Numbered from the stretch's first letter, positions 31,819 to 41,650 are shown. The stretch is DNA of 42,085 nucleotides from Microbacterium sp. K24 (GCF_004794465.1 NZ_SSDJ01000132.1:1-42085), one strand, 5' to 3'. The notes: generated by a model not told the origin, from the sequence alone. Numbers and translations: made by a program.

Positions 31819-32339
31819 GTGAACTGATCCTCCTCCTGCTGCGCATCGGGTTCCTGATCGTCCTGTGGTTCTTCGTGTTCGGGGTCGTCTACTCCCTCCG
31901 TGCCGACCTGTTCGGCGTGAAGGTGCGCAAGCTCCCGGCCGAGGCCGCGGCCGGCGCAGCGGCCGCCCCCGTCACTCCGGCGAAGCCCGTGGCAGCGTCG
32001 CGCCCGGCATCCGCGAAGCCGTCGACGGGACCCGCGACGATCGCGACGGCGAAGCGCCTCGTGATCACGTCCGGCCCCAAGACGGGGCTCGAGCTCCCCC
32101 TCGGCGCGGACTCGATGACGATCGGGCGCTCCAGCGAGTCGGCTCTCGTCATCCGCGACGACTACACCTCGAGCCATCACGCCCGCCTGATGCTGCGCGG
32201 CGACGCCTGGGCCATCCAGGATCTCGACTCCACGAACGGCACGTTCGTCGCCGGCCAGCGCGTCACCGGCGGCCCCGTCAACCTCTCGCTCGGCACTCCG
32301 ATCAAGGTGGGCGCCACGACCTTCGAGCTGCGAGCCTGA
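31815..32339 (+). CDS. fhaB: FhaB/FipA-like membrane FHA protein
   Basis: The product is 174 residues. It has one N-terminal membrane helix (about 4-27), an Ala/Pro-rich linker, then an FHA domain (about 85-174) with TIGRSSES, SSHHARL and DSTNGTFVAG. FHA domains read phosphothreonine; FhaB links the kinases to the division and elongation machinery. Its ATG at 31815 overlaps the fhaA stop by 4 nt. The size matches the mycobacterial FhaB. Confidence 0.95.
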   Translation: MSELILLLLRIGFLIVLWFFVFGVVYSLRADLFGVKVRKLPAEAAAGAAAAPVTPAKPVAASRPASAKPSTGPATIATAKRLVITSGPKTGLELPLGADSMTIGRSSESALVIRDDYTSSHHARLMLRGDAWAIQDLDSTNGTFVAGQRVTGGPVNLSLGTPIKVGATTFELRA

Positions 32340-32346
32340 CCCCGGC

Positions 32347-33651
32347 ATGGTCTTCGAAGGCTCGAGCGTCGCGATCTCCCACACCGGGAAGGTCCGCTCC
32401 AACAACCAGGACTCCGGGTACTCCGGAGCGAACCTGTTCGTCGTCGCCGACGGAATGGGCGGCCACGCCGGCGGCGACGTCGCCTCGAGCATCGCGATCC
32501 ACCGCCTCGAGCCCCTCGACCAGGCCTACGCCTCGACCGAAGACGCACAGGCGTCGCTGCAGGCCGCGGCGACCACGGCGGCCGGCGACCTCATCCGCGC
32601 CGCGAAGGACCGCCCGGAGCTCGCCGGGCTCGGCACCACGGTCAGCGCGATCATCATGGTCGACGAGTACGCGGTCATCGGCCACATCGGCGACTCGCGC
32701 ATCTACCTGTACCGCGACGACGCGCTGACGCAGATCACCGCCGACCACACGTTCGTGCAGCGCCTCGTGGACTCCGGCCGCATCACCCCCGAAGAGGCCC
32801 GCTACCACCCGCGCCGCTCGGTGCTCATGCGCGTGCTCAGCGACATGGACTCCGATCCCGAGCTCGACATGTTCGTCATGCACACGCAGCCCGGCGACCG
32901 CTGGCTGCTCTGCTCCGACGGACTCTCGGGCGTCGTCGACGAGCCGCACATCCTCAAGGCGATGCAGCTCGGCCTGGCGCCGGGCCGCACGGCCGACAAC
33001 CTGCTCAAGCAGGCCCTCGACGGCGGCGCGCCCGACAACGTCACGATCGTGCTGGTCGACGTGGGCGGACAGCATCCGATCCACTCCGGCACCGCGACGG
33101 TCGTCGGCTCCGCGGCCAACCCGTCCGGTGTCTACGTGCCGCCCGCACGCCCGACGCGCGGCAACTGGCTGCACCCGGTGCGTCAGGCGGCCAACGAGCC
33201 CAGCCACTTCGAACCCGCCCCCGAATACCTCGAGGAGCTCATCGAAGAGGATCGCCGCCGCGCCAAGCGCCGCCGCCTCGGCTGGATCGCCGGTGTGCTC
33301 GTCGTCCTCATCATGCTGGGCGTCGCCGCGTTCGCGGCCTACAGCTGGACCCAGACGCGGTACTTCATCGGCGCCGACGACGACAGCGTCGTGATCTTCC
33401 AGGGCGTGCAGCAGAACATCGGCCCGATCACGCTGTCGACGCCGCTCGAAGACACCGACATCCTGCTGGCCGAGCTGCCGCCCTACCAGCGTGCGTCTGT
33501 CGAGCGCACGATCACCGCGCGCTCCCTCGCCGACGCGATGGCCATCGTCGACCGCCTGCGCGCGGGTGCCGAGGCGAACGCCATCGAGCAGACGCCTCTC
33601 CCCACCCCGCTGCCCACGCCGACCGAGACCCCGGCCGGAGGTGAGGGATGA
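32347..33651 (+). CDS. pstP: PP2C-type Ser/Thr phosphatase, PstP-like
   Basis: The product is 434 residues. A cytoplasmic PP2C domain (about 5-235) shows SNNQDS (18-23, metal Asp22), VVADGMGGHAGGD (Asp35), GLGTTVSAI, GDSRIYLYR, CSDGLSG and PDNVTIVLVD. A basic stretch and a single membrane helix (about 314-336) precede a 95-residue outside part ending in a Pro/Thr tail. It reverses phosphorylation by the two kinases of the operon. It begins 7 nt after fhaB with no strong Shine-Dalgarno sequence, suggesting coupling, and overlaps the rodA start. Confidence 0.96.
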   Translation: MVFEGSSVAISHTGKVRSNNQDSGYSGANLFVVADGMGGHAGGDVASSIAIHRLEPLDQAYASTEDAQASLQAAATTAAGDLIRAAKDRPELAGLGTTVSAIIMVDEYAVIGHIGDSRIYLYRDDALTQITADHTFVQRLVDSGRITPEEARYHPRRSVLMRVLSDMDSDPELDMFVMHTQPGDRWLLCSDGLSGVVDEPHILKAMQLGLAPGRTADNLLKQALDGGAPDNVTIVLVDVGGQHPIHSGTATVVGSAANPSGVYVPPARPTRGNWLHPVRQAANEPSHFEPAPEYLEELIEEDRRRAKRRRLGWIAGVLVVLIMLGVAAFAAYSWTQTRYFIGADDDSVVIFQGVQQNIGPITLSTPLEDTDILLAELPPYQRASVERTITARSLADAMAIVDRLRAGAEANAIEQTPLPTPLPTPTETPAGGEG

Positions 33652-35033
33652 GCACCGACGTCGCCGCCGACACCAGCGTCATCAAGGCGCTGAAGAAGCT
33701 CCGCATGCCGCAGACGCAGCGCAACCGCGAGTTCTGGCTGCTGCTCTTCGCCTTGGCGATCAGCGGCGCCTCGCTCACCCTCGTGCAGCTCGGCGCGCTC
33801 GGCGTCATCGACCCGGTGGTGCTCGCGATCGGCGGCGGACTCGCCGTGCTGGCCTTCGCCCTGCATTTCGTGCTGCGGGTCGTGGCCGCCGACGCCGACC
33901 CGTTCGTGGTTCCGATCGCGACGCTGCTCACCGGCCTCGGCATCGCGATGATCTACCGGATCGACATCGCCAAGGCGAACACCGGCTGGGACGCGTATTC
34001 GACGAAGCAGCTCGCCTGGACGGCCATCTCGCTCGCCGGCGCGATCGCCGTGGTGATCCTGCTGCGCAACTACCGGGTCCTGTTCCGGTACACGTACATC
34101 TTCGGGCTCGTCGGCATCCTGCTCCTTCTCCTTCCGTTCGTCCCGGGGCTCCGCATCGACGACGCCAACGCGGCCGTCTGGGTCTCGCTCGGCGGGGTCT
34201 TCGCGTTCCAGCCCGGCGAGCTCGCCAAGATCAGCCTCGCGATCTTCTTCGCCGGCTACCTGGTGCGCACCCGCGAGAGCCTCACCTCCGTCGGCAAGCG
34301 CGTACTCGGCATCACCTGGCCGCGGATGCGCGAACTCGGACCCGTGCTCGTCGTGTGGGTCATCTCGCTCGGCATCATCGTCTTCCAGCGCGACCTCGGC
34401 ACCGGAACCCTGATCTTCGGCATGTTCGTCGCCATGCTGTACGTCGCGACCGGCAAGACGAGCTGGGTGCTCATCGGCTTGACGCTCGTGGTCGCCGGCG
34501 TCGCCCTGGCCACACAGATCCTCAGCTACGTGCAGGGACGCTTCATCAACTGGCTGTTCCTGTTCGACTCGTCGCAGGTCGATCCCGACGGCGCCGGCTA
34601 TCAGCCCATGCAGGGTCTGTTCGGGCTCGCCCGCGGCGGTCTCATCGGCACCGGCTGGGGTCAGGGCCGCCCCGACATCACGCCGCTCGCGCACAGCGAC
34701 TACATCATCACGAGCCTCGGAGAAGAGCTCGGCCTGATCGGACTGTTCGCGATCCTGTGCCTGTACATGGTGTTCGTCAGCCGCGGCATGCGCATCGGAC
34801 TCGCCGGTCAGGACGACTTCGGCAAGCTCCTCGCGACCGGGCTGTCGTTCACGATCGCGCTGCAGGTGTTCATCATGGTCGGCGGCGTCACGCGCATCAT
34901 CCCGCTGACAGGTCTGACCACGCCGTTCCTCGCCGCGGGCGGCTCCTCGCTCGTGGCCAACTGGCTCATCGTGGCGCTGCTGCTGCGCATCTCCGACGGC
35001 GTGCGCCGCCAACCGAGGGTGGTGATCGGCTGA
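33648..35033 (+). CDS. rodA: FtsW/RodA/SpoVE family glycosyltransferase
   Basis: The product is 461 residues with about ten or more membrane segments. SEDS-family landmarks include QPGELAKISLAIFFAGYLV, FQRDLGTGTLIFG and YIITSLGEELGLIGLFAIL, with GVTRIIPLTGLTTPFLAAGG near the end. These proteins polymerise lipid II into glycan strands with a partner class B PBP, encoded 1 nt downstream. The ATG at 33648 overlaps the pstP stop. RodA-type is favoured over FtsW by its operon. Confidence 0.96.
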   Translation: MSTDVAADTSVIKALKKLRMPQTQRNREFWLLLFALAISGASLTLVQLGALGVIDPVVLAIGGGLAVLAFALHFVLRVVAADADPFVVPIATLLTGLGIAMIYRIDIAKANTGWDAYSTKQLAWTAISLAGAIAVVILLRNYRVLFRYTYIFGLVGILLLLLPFVPGLRIDDANAAVWVSLGGVFAFQPGELAKISLAIFFAGYLVRTRESLTSVGKRVLGITWPRMRELGPVLVVWVISLGIIVFQRDLGTGTLIFGMFVAMLYVATGKTSWVLIGLTLVVAGVALATQILSYVQGRFINWLFLFDSSQVDPDGAGYQPMQGLFGLARGGLIGTGWGQGRPDITPLAHSDYIITSLGEELGLIGLFAILCLYMVFVSRGMRIGLAGQDDFGKLLATGLSFTIALQVFIMVGGVTRIIPLTGLTTPFLAAGGSSLVANWLIVALLLRISDGVRRQPRVVIG

Positions 35034-35034
35034 C

Positions 35035-36489
35035 ATGACCAAGGAACTCCGCCGCCTCAGCATCGTGATGCTGTTCATGTTCATCGCCCTGTTCGCCGCG
35101 AGCAGCTGGATCCAGGTCGTCGAGGCCGACAGTCTCGCCCAGAACAGCCACAACCAGCGAACGCGCCTCGACAGCTACGAGATCCAGCGCGGCTCGATCA
35201 TCGTCGACGGCGCGGCGATCGCGACGTCGATCCCGAGCGACGATCAGTACCAGTTCCAGCGCGTGTATGCGGATGCTCCGATCTGGGAGCCGGTGACGGG
35301 CTACTTCAACCCGGCCCTCGGTTCCGCCACCGGCATCGAGAAGGCCATGAACGCCGACCTGTCCGGTACCGGATCCAACGCCTTCCTCGCCGAGATCGAA
35401 CGCATCCTCTCCGGCCAGCCGCAGCGCGGGTTCAGCGTGGAGCTGTCGTTGAACACCGCCGCGCAGACGGCGGCCTACGACGCCCTCCAGGGCCTCAAGG
35501 GCGCCGTGGTCGCGATCGATCCGAAGACGGGACGCATCCTCGCGATGGTCTCGACCCCCGGCTTCGACACCAACCTGCTCGCCTCGCATGATGCGGATGC
35601 CGCGAACGCGACCTACGACCAGCTCGTGGACGATCCCACCAAGCCGCTCTCCAACCGCGCGATCGCGGGCGACCTGAACCCTCCGGGGTCGACGTTCAAG
35701 CTCGTCGTCGCCGCGGCCGCGTTCGCGAGCGGCGAGTGGACTCCCGACTCGACCCTTCCGAACCCGGCCAGGTACACGCTCCCCGGCTCGTCCAACCAGG
35801 TCTCCAACGCCTGGGGTGGCGCCTGCGGCGGGGGCGACACGGTGACGATCGCCGAGGCGATCCGCCTGAGCTGCAACATCCCGATGGCCGAGCTCGCCGT
35901 CGAGGTCGGCGACGACGCGATCCGCGAGATGGCCGAGAAGTTCGGCTTCAACAAGACGTTCGCGACTCCCCTCGAGTCGACGGCGTCGAGCTACCCGCGG
36001 GCACTCGACGACGCCCAGACGGCCCTCTCCGGATTCGGTCAGGGACAGGTCACGGCGACGCCGCTGCAGATCGCCATGGTGGCCGCCGGCATCGCCAACG
36101 ACGGGGTCGTCATGAACCCGCAGATGGTCGATGCCGTGATCGGCAACGACCTGTCGGTCATCCGCTCGTTCGAGCAGAGCGAATTCGGCCGCGCGATGGA
36201 AGCGGAGACGGCCGATCAGATCACCGCAGCCATGGTCGCGAGCGTCTCAACGGGCGCTGCGCAGGGTGCAAGAATAGACGGGGTCGACGTGGCGGGTAAG
36301 ACCGGGACGGCAGAGAACGGAAACAGGCCGCACACGTTGTGGTTCACCGGCTTCGCACCGGCGGACGACCCCGCGGTCGCAGTAGCAGTCGTCGTCGAAG
36401 ACGGCGGCGGTCAGGGACAATCAGGATCCGGCGATTCCATCGCCGCTCCGATTGCAAAGAAGGTCATTGAGGCGGTGCTGGGCAGATGA
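35035..36489 (+). CDS. pbpA: Penicillin-binding protein 2-type transpeptidase, PbpA-like
   Basis: The product is 484 residues. One N-terminal membrane anchor (about 8-29), a short dimerisation region and a transpeptidase domain with the three active-site motifs: Ser219-Thr-Phe-Lys222 in PPGSTFKL, Ser279-Cys-Asn281, and Lys422-Thr-Gly424 in GKTGTAE. It cross-links peptidoglycan outside the membrane with the RodA partner. Its stop overlaps the next kinase start by 4 nt. Length and position fit PbpA of mycobacteria. Confidence 0.96.
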   Translation: MTKELRRLSIVMLFMFIALFAASSWIQVVEADSLAQNSHNQRTRLDSYEIQRGSIIVDGAAIATSIPSDDQYQFQRVYADAPIWEPVTGYFNPALGSATGIEKAMNADLSGTGSNAFLAEIERILSGQPQRGFSVELSLNTAAQTAAYDALQGLKGAVVAIDPKTGRILAMVSTPGFDTNLLASHDADAANATYDQLVDDPTKPLSNRAIAGDLNPPGSTFKLVVAAAAFASGEWTPDSTLPNPARYTLPGSSNQVSNAWGGACGGGDTVTIAEAIRLSCNIPMAELAVEVGDDAIREMAEKFGFNKTFATPLESTASSYPRALDDAQTALSGFGQGQVTATPLQIAMVAAGIANDGVVMNPQMVDAVIGNDLSVIRSFEQSEFGRAMEAETADQITAAMVASVSTGAAQGARIDGVDVAGKTGTAENGNRPHTLWFTGFAPADDPAVAVAVVVEDGGGQGQSGSGDSIAAPIAKKVIEAVLGR

Positions 36490-38225
36490 GACCGACGCAG
36501 GGTGTGTCGTTCGGTGGTCGCTACGAGCTGCAGTCGCGAATCGCGATCGGCGGCATGGGCGAGGTGTGGGAGGCGACGGATCACGTCATCGGACGTACCG
36601 TCGCGATCAAGATCCTCAAGGACGAGTACATGGGGGACCCCGGGTTCCTCGAGCGATTCCGTGCTGAGGCGCGGCACGCTGCGCTCGTCAACCATGAGGG
36701 CATCGCCAGTGTCTTCGATTACGGCGAGGAGAACGGCAGCGCCTACCTCGTCATGGAACTCGTGCCCGGCGAGGCGCTCTCGACCGTGCTCGAGCGCGAC
36801 GGCGCGCTGAGCGCCGACAAGACGCTCGACATCGTCGCGCAGACGGCATCCGCTCTCCAGGCCGCGCACGCGGCCGGTCTCGTGCACCGCGACATCAAGC
36901 CGGGCAACCTGCTGATCACGCCCGACGGCCGCGTCAAGATCACCGACTTCGGCATCGCGCGCATCGCCGACCAGGTGCCGCTGACGGCGACCGGCCAGGT
37001 GATGGGCACGGTGCAGTACCTGTCGCCCGAGCAGGCGTCAGGACACCCGGCATCCCCCGCGACCGACACCTACTCGCTCGGCATCGTCGCCTACGAGTGC
37101 CTGGCGGGCAAGCGTCCGTTCACCGGTGAGTCGCAGGTCGCGATCGCGATGGCCCAGATCAACGAGCAGCCTCCGCCGCTGCCGCCGACCGTGCCGATCC
37201 CGGTGCAGAACCTCGTCATGGCGATGATCGCCAAGAAGCCGTCGGATCGGCCGTCGTCCTCGGCGTCGGTCGCGCGCGCGGCTCAGGCCCTGCGCCGCGG
37301 CGACCTGAACTCGGCCGCCATCGCCGTGCCTGCGATCGCCACCGGAGGGGTCGCCGGCAACGACGACGCGACCCGGATGCTGTCGGCAGCCGGCGACGAA
37401 GGCGCCACCCGCATCCTCCCCACCACCGCGCAGCTCCCCACGGAGGAAGCGGTGGAGGAGAAGGAGAAGAAGAAGCGCAGCCCGTGGACGTGGCCGCTCA
37501 TCGCGCTGATCGCGCTGCTCGTGATCGTGCTCGGCGGCACCATCTGGGCGCTGTCGCAGCAGGGCGGCGGCGATGACGACCCCTCGGCCTCGCCGAGCAC
37601 ATCCTCCACGCCGACCAAGACCCCGACGCCGACACCGACGCCCACGGAGACGCGCGTCGACGTGACGGCGCTGAACCTCAACGGCATGGACTGCGGTACA
37701 GCGACGTCGACCCTCACGAATGCCGGCTTCTCGAGCGACATCACGTGCGCCGACGGCGACCCCGCCCCGACCGACGCCGAGGTCGGCACGGTCTACAACG
37801 TCGCGCCTTCCGGCAACGTCCTCACGACGACGCCGATCGCGCTCACGGTCTACGCCGCGCGCACCGCCCTGCCCACGCCGACCGACGCCCCGACCATCAC
37901 GGGCGACCCGGTCGCCGGCGGCACCGTGACCATCGCCTGGGGCACCGGTTTCACGTGCCCGAGCGGTTCCACGCTCTCGGGCTACGTCGTTTCACTGCAG
38001 AACGGCACCTTCGTGTCGGGCGGACCCAACTTCCAGCCGACGCAGCGCAACGCGCAGGTGAAGGTGGCGGATGCCGCGGGCCAGCAGCTCATCGTGACCT
38101 ACCAGGGCATGTGCTCGGGTGGCGACCAGCGCACCTCCAACCCCTCACCCCCGCTCTCGGTCACGATCACCGCTCCCGGTGGCGACGACGGCGAGGGTGA
38201 CGGCGAGGGTGGAACCGCCGGGTAG
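36486..38225 (+). CDS. pknA: Membrane Ser/Thr protein kinase, PknA-like, with extracellular domains
   Basis: The product is 579 residues. The kinase domain (about 12-270) has the glycine loop IGGMGEV (21-27), Lys42 in VAIKILK, HRD at 134-136 and DFG at 154-156, and PEQ at 181-183. A juxtamembrane stretch carries several Thr and an acidic/lysine run, followed by a membrane helix (about 334-356). Outside, a Pro/Thr linker leads to a PASTA-like repeat (about 395-455) and an additional beta-rich domain with two cysteines (about 465-565), ending in a Gly/Glu tail. Mycobacterial PknA lacks such an extracellular part, so this version is longer. It phosphorylates cell growth proteins. Confidence 0.93.
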   Translation: MRPTQGVSFGGRYELQSRIAIGGMGEVWEATDHVIGRTVAIKILKDEYMGDPGFLERFRAEARHAALVNHEGIASVFDYGEENGSAYLVMELVPGEALSTVLERDGALSADKTLDIVAQTASALQAAHAAGLVHRDIKPGNLLITPDGRVKITDFGIARIADQVPLTATGQVMGTVQYLSPEQASGHPASPATDTYSLGIVAYECLAGKRPFTGESQVAIAMAQINEQPPPLPPTVPIPVQNLVMAMIAKKPSDRPSSSASVARAAQALRRGDLNSAAIAVPAIATGGVAGNDDATRMLSAAGDEGATRILPTTAQLPTEEAVEEKEKKKRSPWTWPLIALIALLVIVLGGTIWALSQQGGGDDDPSASPSTSSTPTKTPTPTPTPTETRVDVTALNLNGMDCGTATSTLTNAGFSSDITCADGDPAPTDAEVGTVYNVAPSGNVLTTTPIALTVYAARTALPTPTDAPTITGDPVAGGTVTIAWGTGFTCPSGSTLSGYVVSLQNGTFVSGGPNFQPTQRNAQVKVADAAGQQLIVTYQGMCSGGDQRTSNPSPPLSVTITAPGGDDGEGDGEGGTAG

Positions 38226-38268
38226 CCTAGATCCAGCTCAGTCAACGTCGTTCCAAGGGGGGTCATCC

Positions 38269-39960
38269 GTGTCCACAGAGCCGCGCGTTCTCGCGGGTAG
38301 GTACCGCGTCGACGAGCTCATCGGGCACGGCGGCATGGCGAAGGTCTACCGCGGATTCGACCTGACGCTCGGACGCGCGGTCGCGATCAAGATCCTCGAC
38401 CCCGAGCTCGCCCGCGACACGGCGTTCCGCACCCGATTCCGCCTCGAGGCCCAGGCGGCGTCCCGCATGGCGCACCCGTCGATCGTGCGGGTGTTCGACG
38501 CCGGAGACCCCTCGTCGAACGACCCGTCGTCCGACGACCCGCCCTACATCGTGATGGAGCTCATCAGCGGCACTCTGCTGAAAGACATCATCGCGAAGGG
38601 TCCGGTGCCCGTCGACGACGCTGTCCGCTACGTCGACGGCATCCTCGAAGCCCTGGACTACTCGCATCGCGCGGGCGTGGTGCACCGCGACATCAAGCCC
38701 GGCAACGTGATGGTCACCGAAAAGGGCCAGGTCAAGGTGATGGACTTCGGCATCGCCCGAGCCGTCTCCGACTCGTCGTCCACGGTCGCCGAGACGACGC
38801 AGATCATCGGCACCGCCGCATACTTCTCCCCCGAGCAGGCCAAGGGCGAGCCCGTCGACGCCCGCGCCGACCTGTACTCCACCGGCGTCGTCCTGTACGA
38901 GCTGCTCACCGGACGCCAGCCGTTCCGGGGCGAGTCGCCCGTGGCCGTCGCCTACCAGCACGTCAGCGAGACCCCCGTCCCCCCGACCGAGGTGAACGAA
39001 GACGCCCCGGGCGCCCTCGACCCGATCGTGCTGCGGGCTCTCGCGAAGGATCCGTACCAGCGGTATCCGGATGCCGCGCACTTCCGAGCCGCCCTCGACT
39101 CCGCCCTCACCGGCGCCGCTCCCACACGCAAGCAGGTCGGTGCGCTGACGAGCGAGCTGTACGGCCCGAGCCCGCGCCAGGCGCAGGAGACGGCGCGTTC
39201 CCTGCGCCAGCTCAGCACCGACACGACGATGACCCGCACGCAGTCCGGCCCGCCGGTGGCGTGGATCTGGGCCGGAGTCGCGCTGCTGGCCGTGCTGCTG
39301 GCATCCGTCCTCTTCTGGGTCGTCACGATCAGCATGCGTCCTCCCGAGGTGCCGAGCACCTCGCGCGTCGTTCCCGACCTCGTGAACGTCTCCTCCGAGC
39401 GCGCGCAGGACGATCTCGCGAAACTGGATCTCACCTCGACGATCGTGATCGAGGCGAGCTCCGACATCGCCGAGGGCAACGTCATCCGCACCGATCCGGC
39501 GGCGGGCGTCGCCATCGAGGAGGGCGCCGCGGTCACGCTGTACGTCTCGTCCGGTGAGGACGTCGTGGTCGTGCCGCCGCTGGAGGGCATGGCCCTCGCC
39601 GATGCGAAGAAGGCCCTGTTGGATGCGGGTCTCGAGCTCGGCACCGTGATCCAACGGAACGACAAGGCGATCAAGGCCGACACGGTGATGACCGCGAGCG
39701 AGAAGTCCGACGCCGAGGTTCCCCCCGGCACCGTGATCGATCTGGTCGTGGCCAGCGGCAAGGTGACGCTCACCGATCTGACCGGCTGGACCGTCGATGC
39801 GGCCACCGCCAATCTCACCGAGCTCGGCCTCGTCGCCACGCCCGTCCAGGCGGCGGACTGCCCGGCGACCGAGCCGGCGACCGTGCACTCGATGTCGGTG
39901 GCGCCGGGCGATGTGCCGATCGGCTCCGCCGTCGAGCTCCGGTTCTGCACCGGCCCGTGA
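38269..39960 (+). CDS. pknB: Membrane Ser/Thr protein kinase with PASTA domains, PknB-like
   Basis: The product is 563 residues from GTG 38269 after AAGGGGGG. Kinase domain (about 10-280): GHGGMAKVY, Lys41, HRD 139-141 and DFG 159-161. The activation loop SSTVAETTQIIGT carries the threonines usually autophosphorylated. A membrane helix lies at about 330-353. Three extracellular PASTA repeats follow (about 366-430, 431-500, 501-563), the last with two cysteines; PASTA repeats bind muropeptides or lipid II. A low-complexity insert, DPSSNDPSSDDPP, sits at 80-92 between strands of the N-lobe. It is last in the fhaA operon; its stop is 4 nt from the convergent trpG stop. Confidence 0.95.
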   Translation: MSTEPRVLAGRYRVDELIGHGGMAKVYRGFDLTLGRAVAIKILDPELARDTAFRTRFRLEAQAASRMAHPSIVRVFDAGDPSSNDPSSDDPPYIVMELISGTLLKDIIAKGPVPVDDAVRYVDGILEALDYSHRAGVVHRDIKPGNVMVTEKGQVKVMDFGIARAVSDSSSTVAETTQIIGTAAYFSPEQAKGEPVDARADLYSTGVVLYELLTGRQPFRGESPVAVAYQHVSETPVPPTEVNEDAPGALDPIVLRALAKDPYQRYPDAAHFRAALDSALTGAAPTRKQVGALTSELYGPSPRQAQETARSLRQLSTDTTMTRTQSGPPVAWIWAGVALLAVLLASVLFWVVTISMRPPEVPSTSRVVPDLVNVSSERAQDDLAKLDLTSTIVIEASSDIAEGNVIRTDPAAGVAIEEGAAVTLYVSSGEDVVVVPPLEGMALADAKKALLDAGLELGTVIQRNDKAIKADTVMTASEKSDAEVPPGTVIDLVVASGKVTLTDLTGWTVDAATANLTELGLVATPVQAADCPATEPATVHSMSVAPGDVPIGSAVELRFCTGP

Positions 39961-39964
39961 CGCG

Positions 39965-40597
39965 TCAGCGCGAGAGCGGGTGCAGGCGCTCGGAGAGCGC
40001 CACGGCATCGGCATCCCCGCACAGTTCGAGCCAGTTCGCGAGCAGTCGGTAACCGCCTTCGGTGAGCACGCTCTCGGGGTGGAACTGCACCCCGAGGATC
40101 GGCAGATCCCGATGTGCGAGACCCATCACGGTTCCGGTCTCCGTCCACGCGGTCACGATCACGTCGGCCGGAAGGGCGGATGCCGCGAGCGCCAGCGAAT
40201 GATACCGACCCGCCTCGAACGGCGAGGGGATGCCGGCGAAGAGTGCGGATCCGTCGTGAGCGACCGACGACACCATCCCGTGCATGAGCTCGGGCGCCTC
40301 GGTCACCGGTGCGCCGAACGCCTCCCCGATGGCCTGGTGGCCGAGGCACACGCCGAGGAGCGGCATCCGCATCCGCGTGGCGATCCGGACCGCATCCAGC
40401 GACGCACCGGCGTCGGAGGGCGTGCCGGGTCCGGGGGAGAGCAGCACGGCATCGAACCCGGGGAGGAGCTGTTCGAGGGCCGCGGCATCCGTCGCATCCG
40501 ACTCGATCATGGTGGTCTCGGCACCCAGCTCGTGGAGGTAGCCGACCAGTGTCTGCACGAAGCTGTCGTGGTTGTCGACCACGAGGACGCGCGTCAT
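39965..40597 (-). CDS. trpG: Glutamine amidotransferase, anthranilate/aminodeoxychorismate synthase component II
   Basis: The product is 210 residues of class I glutamine amidotransferase. The triad is complete: Cys84 in GVCLGHQAIG, His173 and Glu175 in GVQFHPES. The oxyanion motif SPGPGTP is at 54-60. It delivers ammonia from glutamine to a chorismate-using partner (TrpE or PabB) not in the window. It matches the trpG gene found beside pknB in mycobacteria, and it could serve tryptophan or folate synthesis or both. Its ATG at 40597 overlaps the stop of the small membrane protein gene. Confidence 0.92.
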   Translation of the reverse strand: MTRVLVVDNHDSFVQTLVGYLHELGAETTMIESDATDAAALEQLLPGFDAVLLSPGPGTPSDAGASLDAVRIATRMRMPLLGVCLGHQAIGEAFGAPVTEAPELMHGMVSSVAHDGSALFAGIPSPFEAGRYHSLALAASALPADVIVTAWTETGTVMGLAHRDLPILGVQFHPESVLTEGGYRLLANWLELCGDADAVALSERLHPLSR

Positions 40598-40749
40598 TCG
40601 ACGTCGACCTCGCCCGGCGTGATGAGGGGACTGACCCAGGGGAACACGTACCAGAAGAGCCCGTAGAGCACGGCGGCGATCACGGCGACCAGGATGATCA
40701 CGCGCACCCACCACGGACCGGGCAGCAGACGCCAGAGTGCGGAGTACAT
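40594..40749 (-). CDS. Small membrane protein, unknown function
   Basis: The product is 51 residues, starting MYSALWRLLPGPWWVRV at 40749 behind GAGGGAG. It has a single hydrophobic helix (about 15-37) with aromatic flanks and an acidic C-terminal tail PGEVDVE. Its stop overlaps the trpG start by 4 nt (ATGA), and it begins 28 nt after the sortase gene, which strongly supports it as a real gene. A longer in-frame version would run into the sortase gene and is rejected. No function is recognised. Confidence 0.75.
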   Translation of the reverse strand: MYSALWRLLPGPWWVRVIILVAVIAAVLYGLFWYVFPWVSPLITPGEVDVE

Positions 40750-40777
40750 CAGTCTTCTCCCTCGGAGACGGCCATGG

Positions 40778-41572
40778 TCAGATCGACGGCGCGGCCGGAG
40801 GCGGCGGCGGATCGGTGAGGGCGGTCGGAGGGCCTTCGGCCCGGGGCTGGAAGCTCTCGAACACGCCGTACGCGACGATGCGCTCGGCGAGCGAGTAGAG
40901 CGGGGAGCAGGCGGTGAGGGTGATGTACTGCTCACCGGTCTGCTGGTCGGGCATCTGCGGAACGTCGGCCAGCACGTCGGTCTGGGTGGGCTTCACGTAC
41001 TCGAGCGTGCGGAAGCGGTAGGTGTACCACCCGTCGACGGTCTCGACGACGATCGCGTCGCCGATCTGGAGCTTGTCGAGCTGGTTGAACGGCTTGCCCC
41101 AGGTCGTGCGGTGCCCGGCCATGGAGAAGTTGCCGACCTCGCCGGGCATCTTGGAGTCCTTGTAGACCCCGATGCCCTTCTGGTCGAGGGTGCGAGCCCG
41201 GCTCGTGCCGCCGTAGATGCCGAAGTTGTACTCGCTGCCGAACCGGGGGATGTGCATCTGCGCGAACCACTCCCCGTCGGCGGGTGCGGCCGGGATCGGC
41301 GCCTGGTAGACGGTCGTGCCTTCCTCGGTCTCGATCAACGGCGGCAGCTCGGGCGCTTCAGCCTGCGCGAGCTGCTCGGATCTGGCCGCCCCTTCGTCGT
41401 TCTTCTGCGCGCTGATGATGATGTCACCGATCCACATCTGCCACGCGACGAACAGGAGCACGATGACGCCCGCCGTGAGGAGCAGCTCCCCGAGGACGCT
41501 CGCGACGGTCGCGCGGGAGCGCGGACGCTCGCGTCGCGGGCGTCGCCCCCCAGGCACGACGGATGCACTCAT
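40778..41572 (-). CDS. Class E sortase
   Basis: The product is 264 residues. An arginine-rich N-terminus and one membrane helix (about 26-50) are followed by a sortase beta-barrel with His154 (AGHRTTW), Cys222 (TLTACSP) and Arg231 (ERIVAYG), the catalytic trio. Class E sortases of high-GC Gram-positives attach surface proteins carrying LAXTG-type signals. No sorting-signal protein is adjacent. A proline-rich C-terminal tail (DPPPPPAAP) extends beyond the domain. It is divergent from crgA and heads the minus-strand group ending in trpG. Confidence 0.94.
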   Translation of the reverse strand: MSASVVPGGRRPRRERPRSRATVASVLGELLLTAGVIVLLFVAWQMWIGDIIISAQKNDEGAARSEQLAQAEAPELPPLIETEEGTTVYQAPIPAAPADGEWFAQMHIPRFGSEYNFGIYGGTSRARTLDQKGIGVYKDSKMPGEVGNFSMAGHRTTWGKPFNQLDKLQIGDAIVVETVDGWYTYRFRTLEYVKPTQTDVLADVPQMPDQQTGEQYITLTACSPLYSLAERIVAYGVFESFQPRAEGPPTALTDPPPPPAAPSI

Positions 41573-41638
41573 GGCGTGATCTTATCGCTCGGTGCTGTAC
41601 GGAAGACGAAGGTCTGGGTGCGGGATAGGCGTCATGGG

Positions 41639-41644
41639 TAGAAT
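41639..41644 (+). promoter_or_regulatory. -10 element giving a leaderless crgA transcript
   Basis: TAGAAT ends 6 nt before the crgA ATG at 41651, so transcription should begin at or next to the A of the start codon. No Shine-Dalgarno sequence is present. This is a common arrangement in actinobacteria. The -35 is weak. Confidence 0.6.
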
Positions 41645-41650
41645 GTCCGC

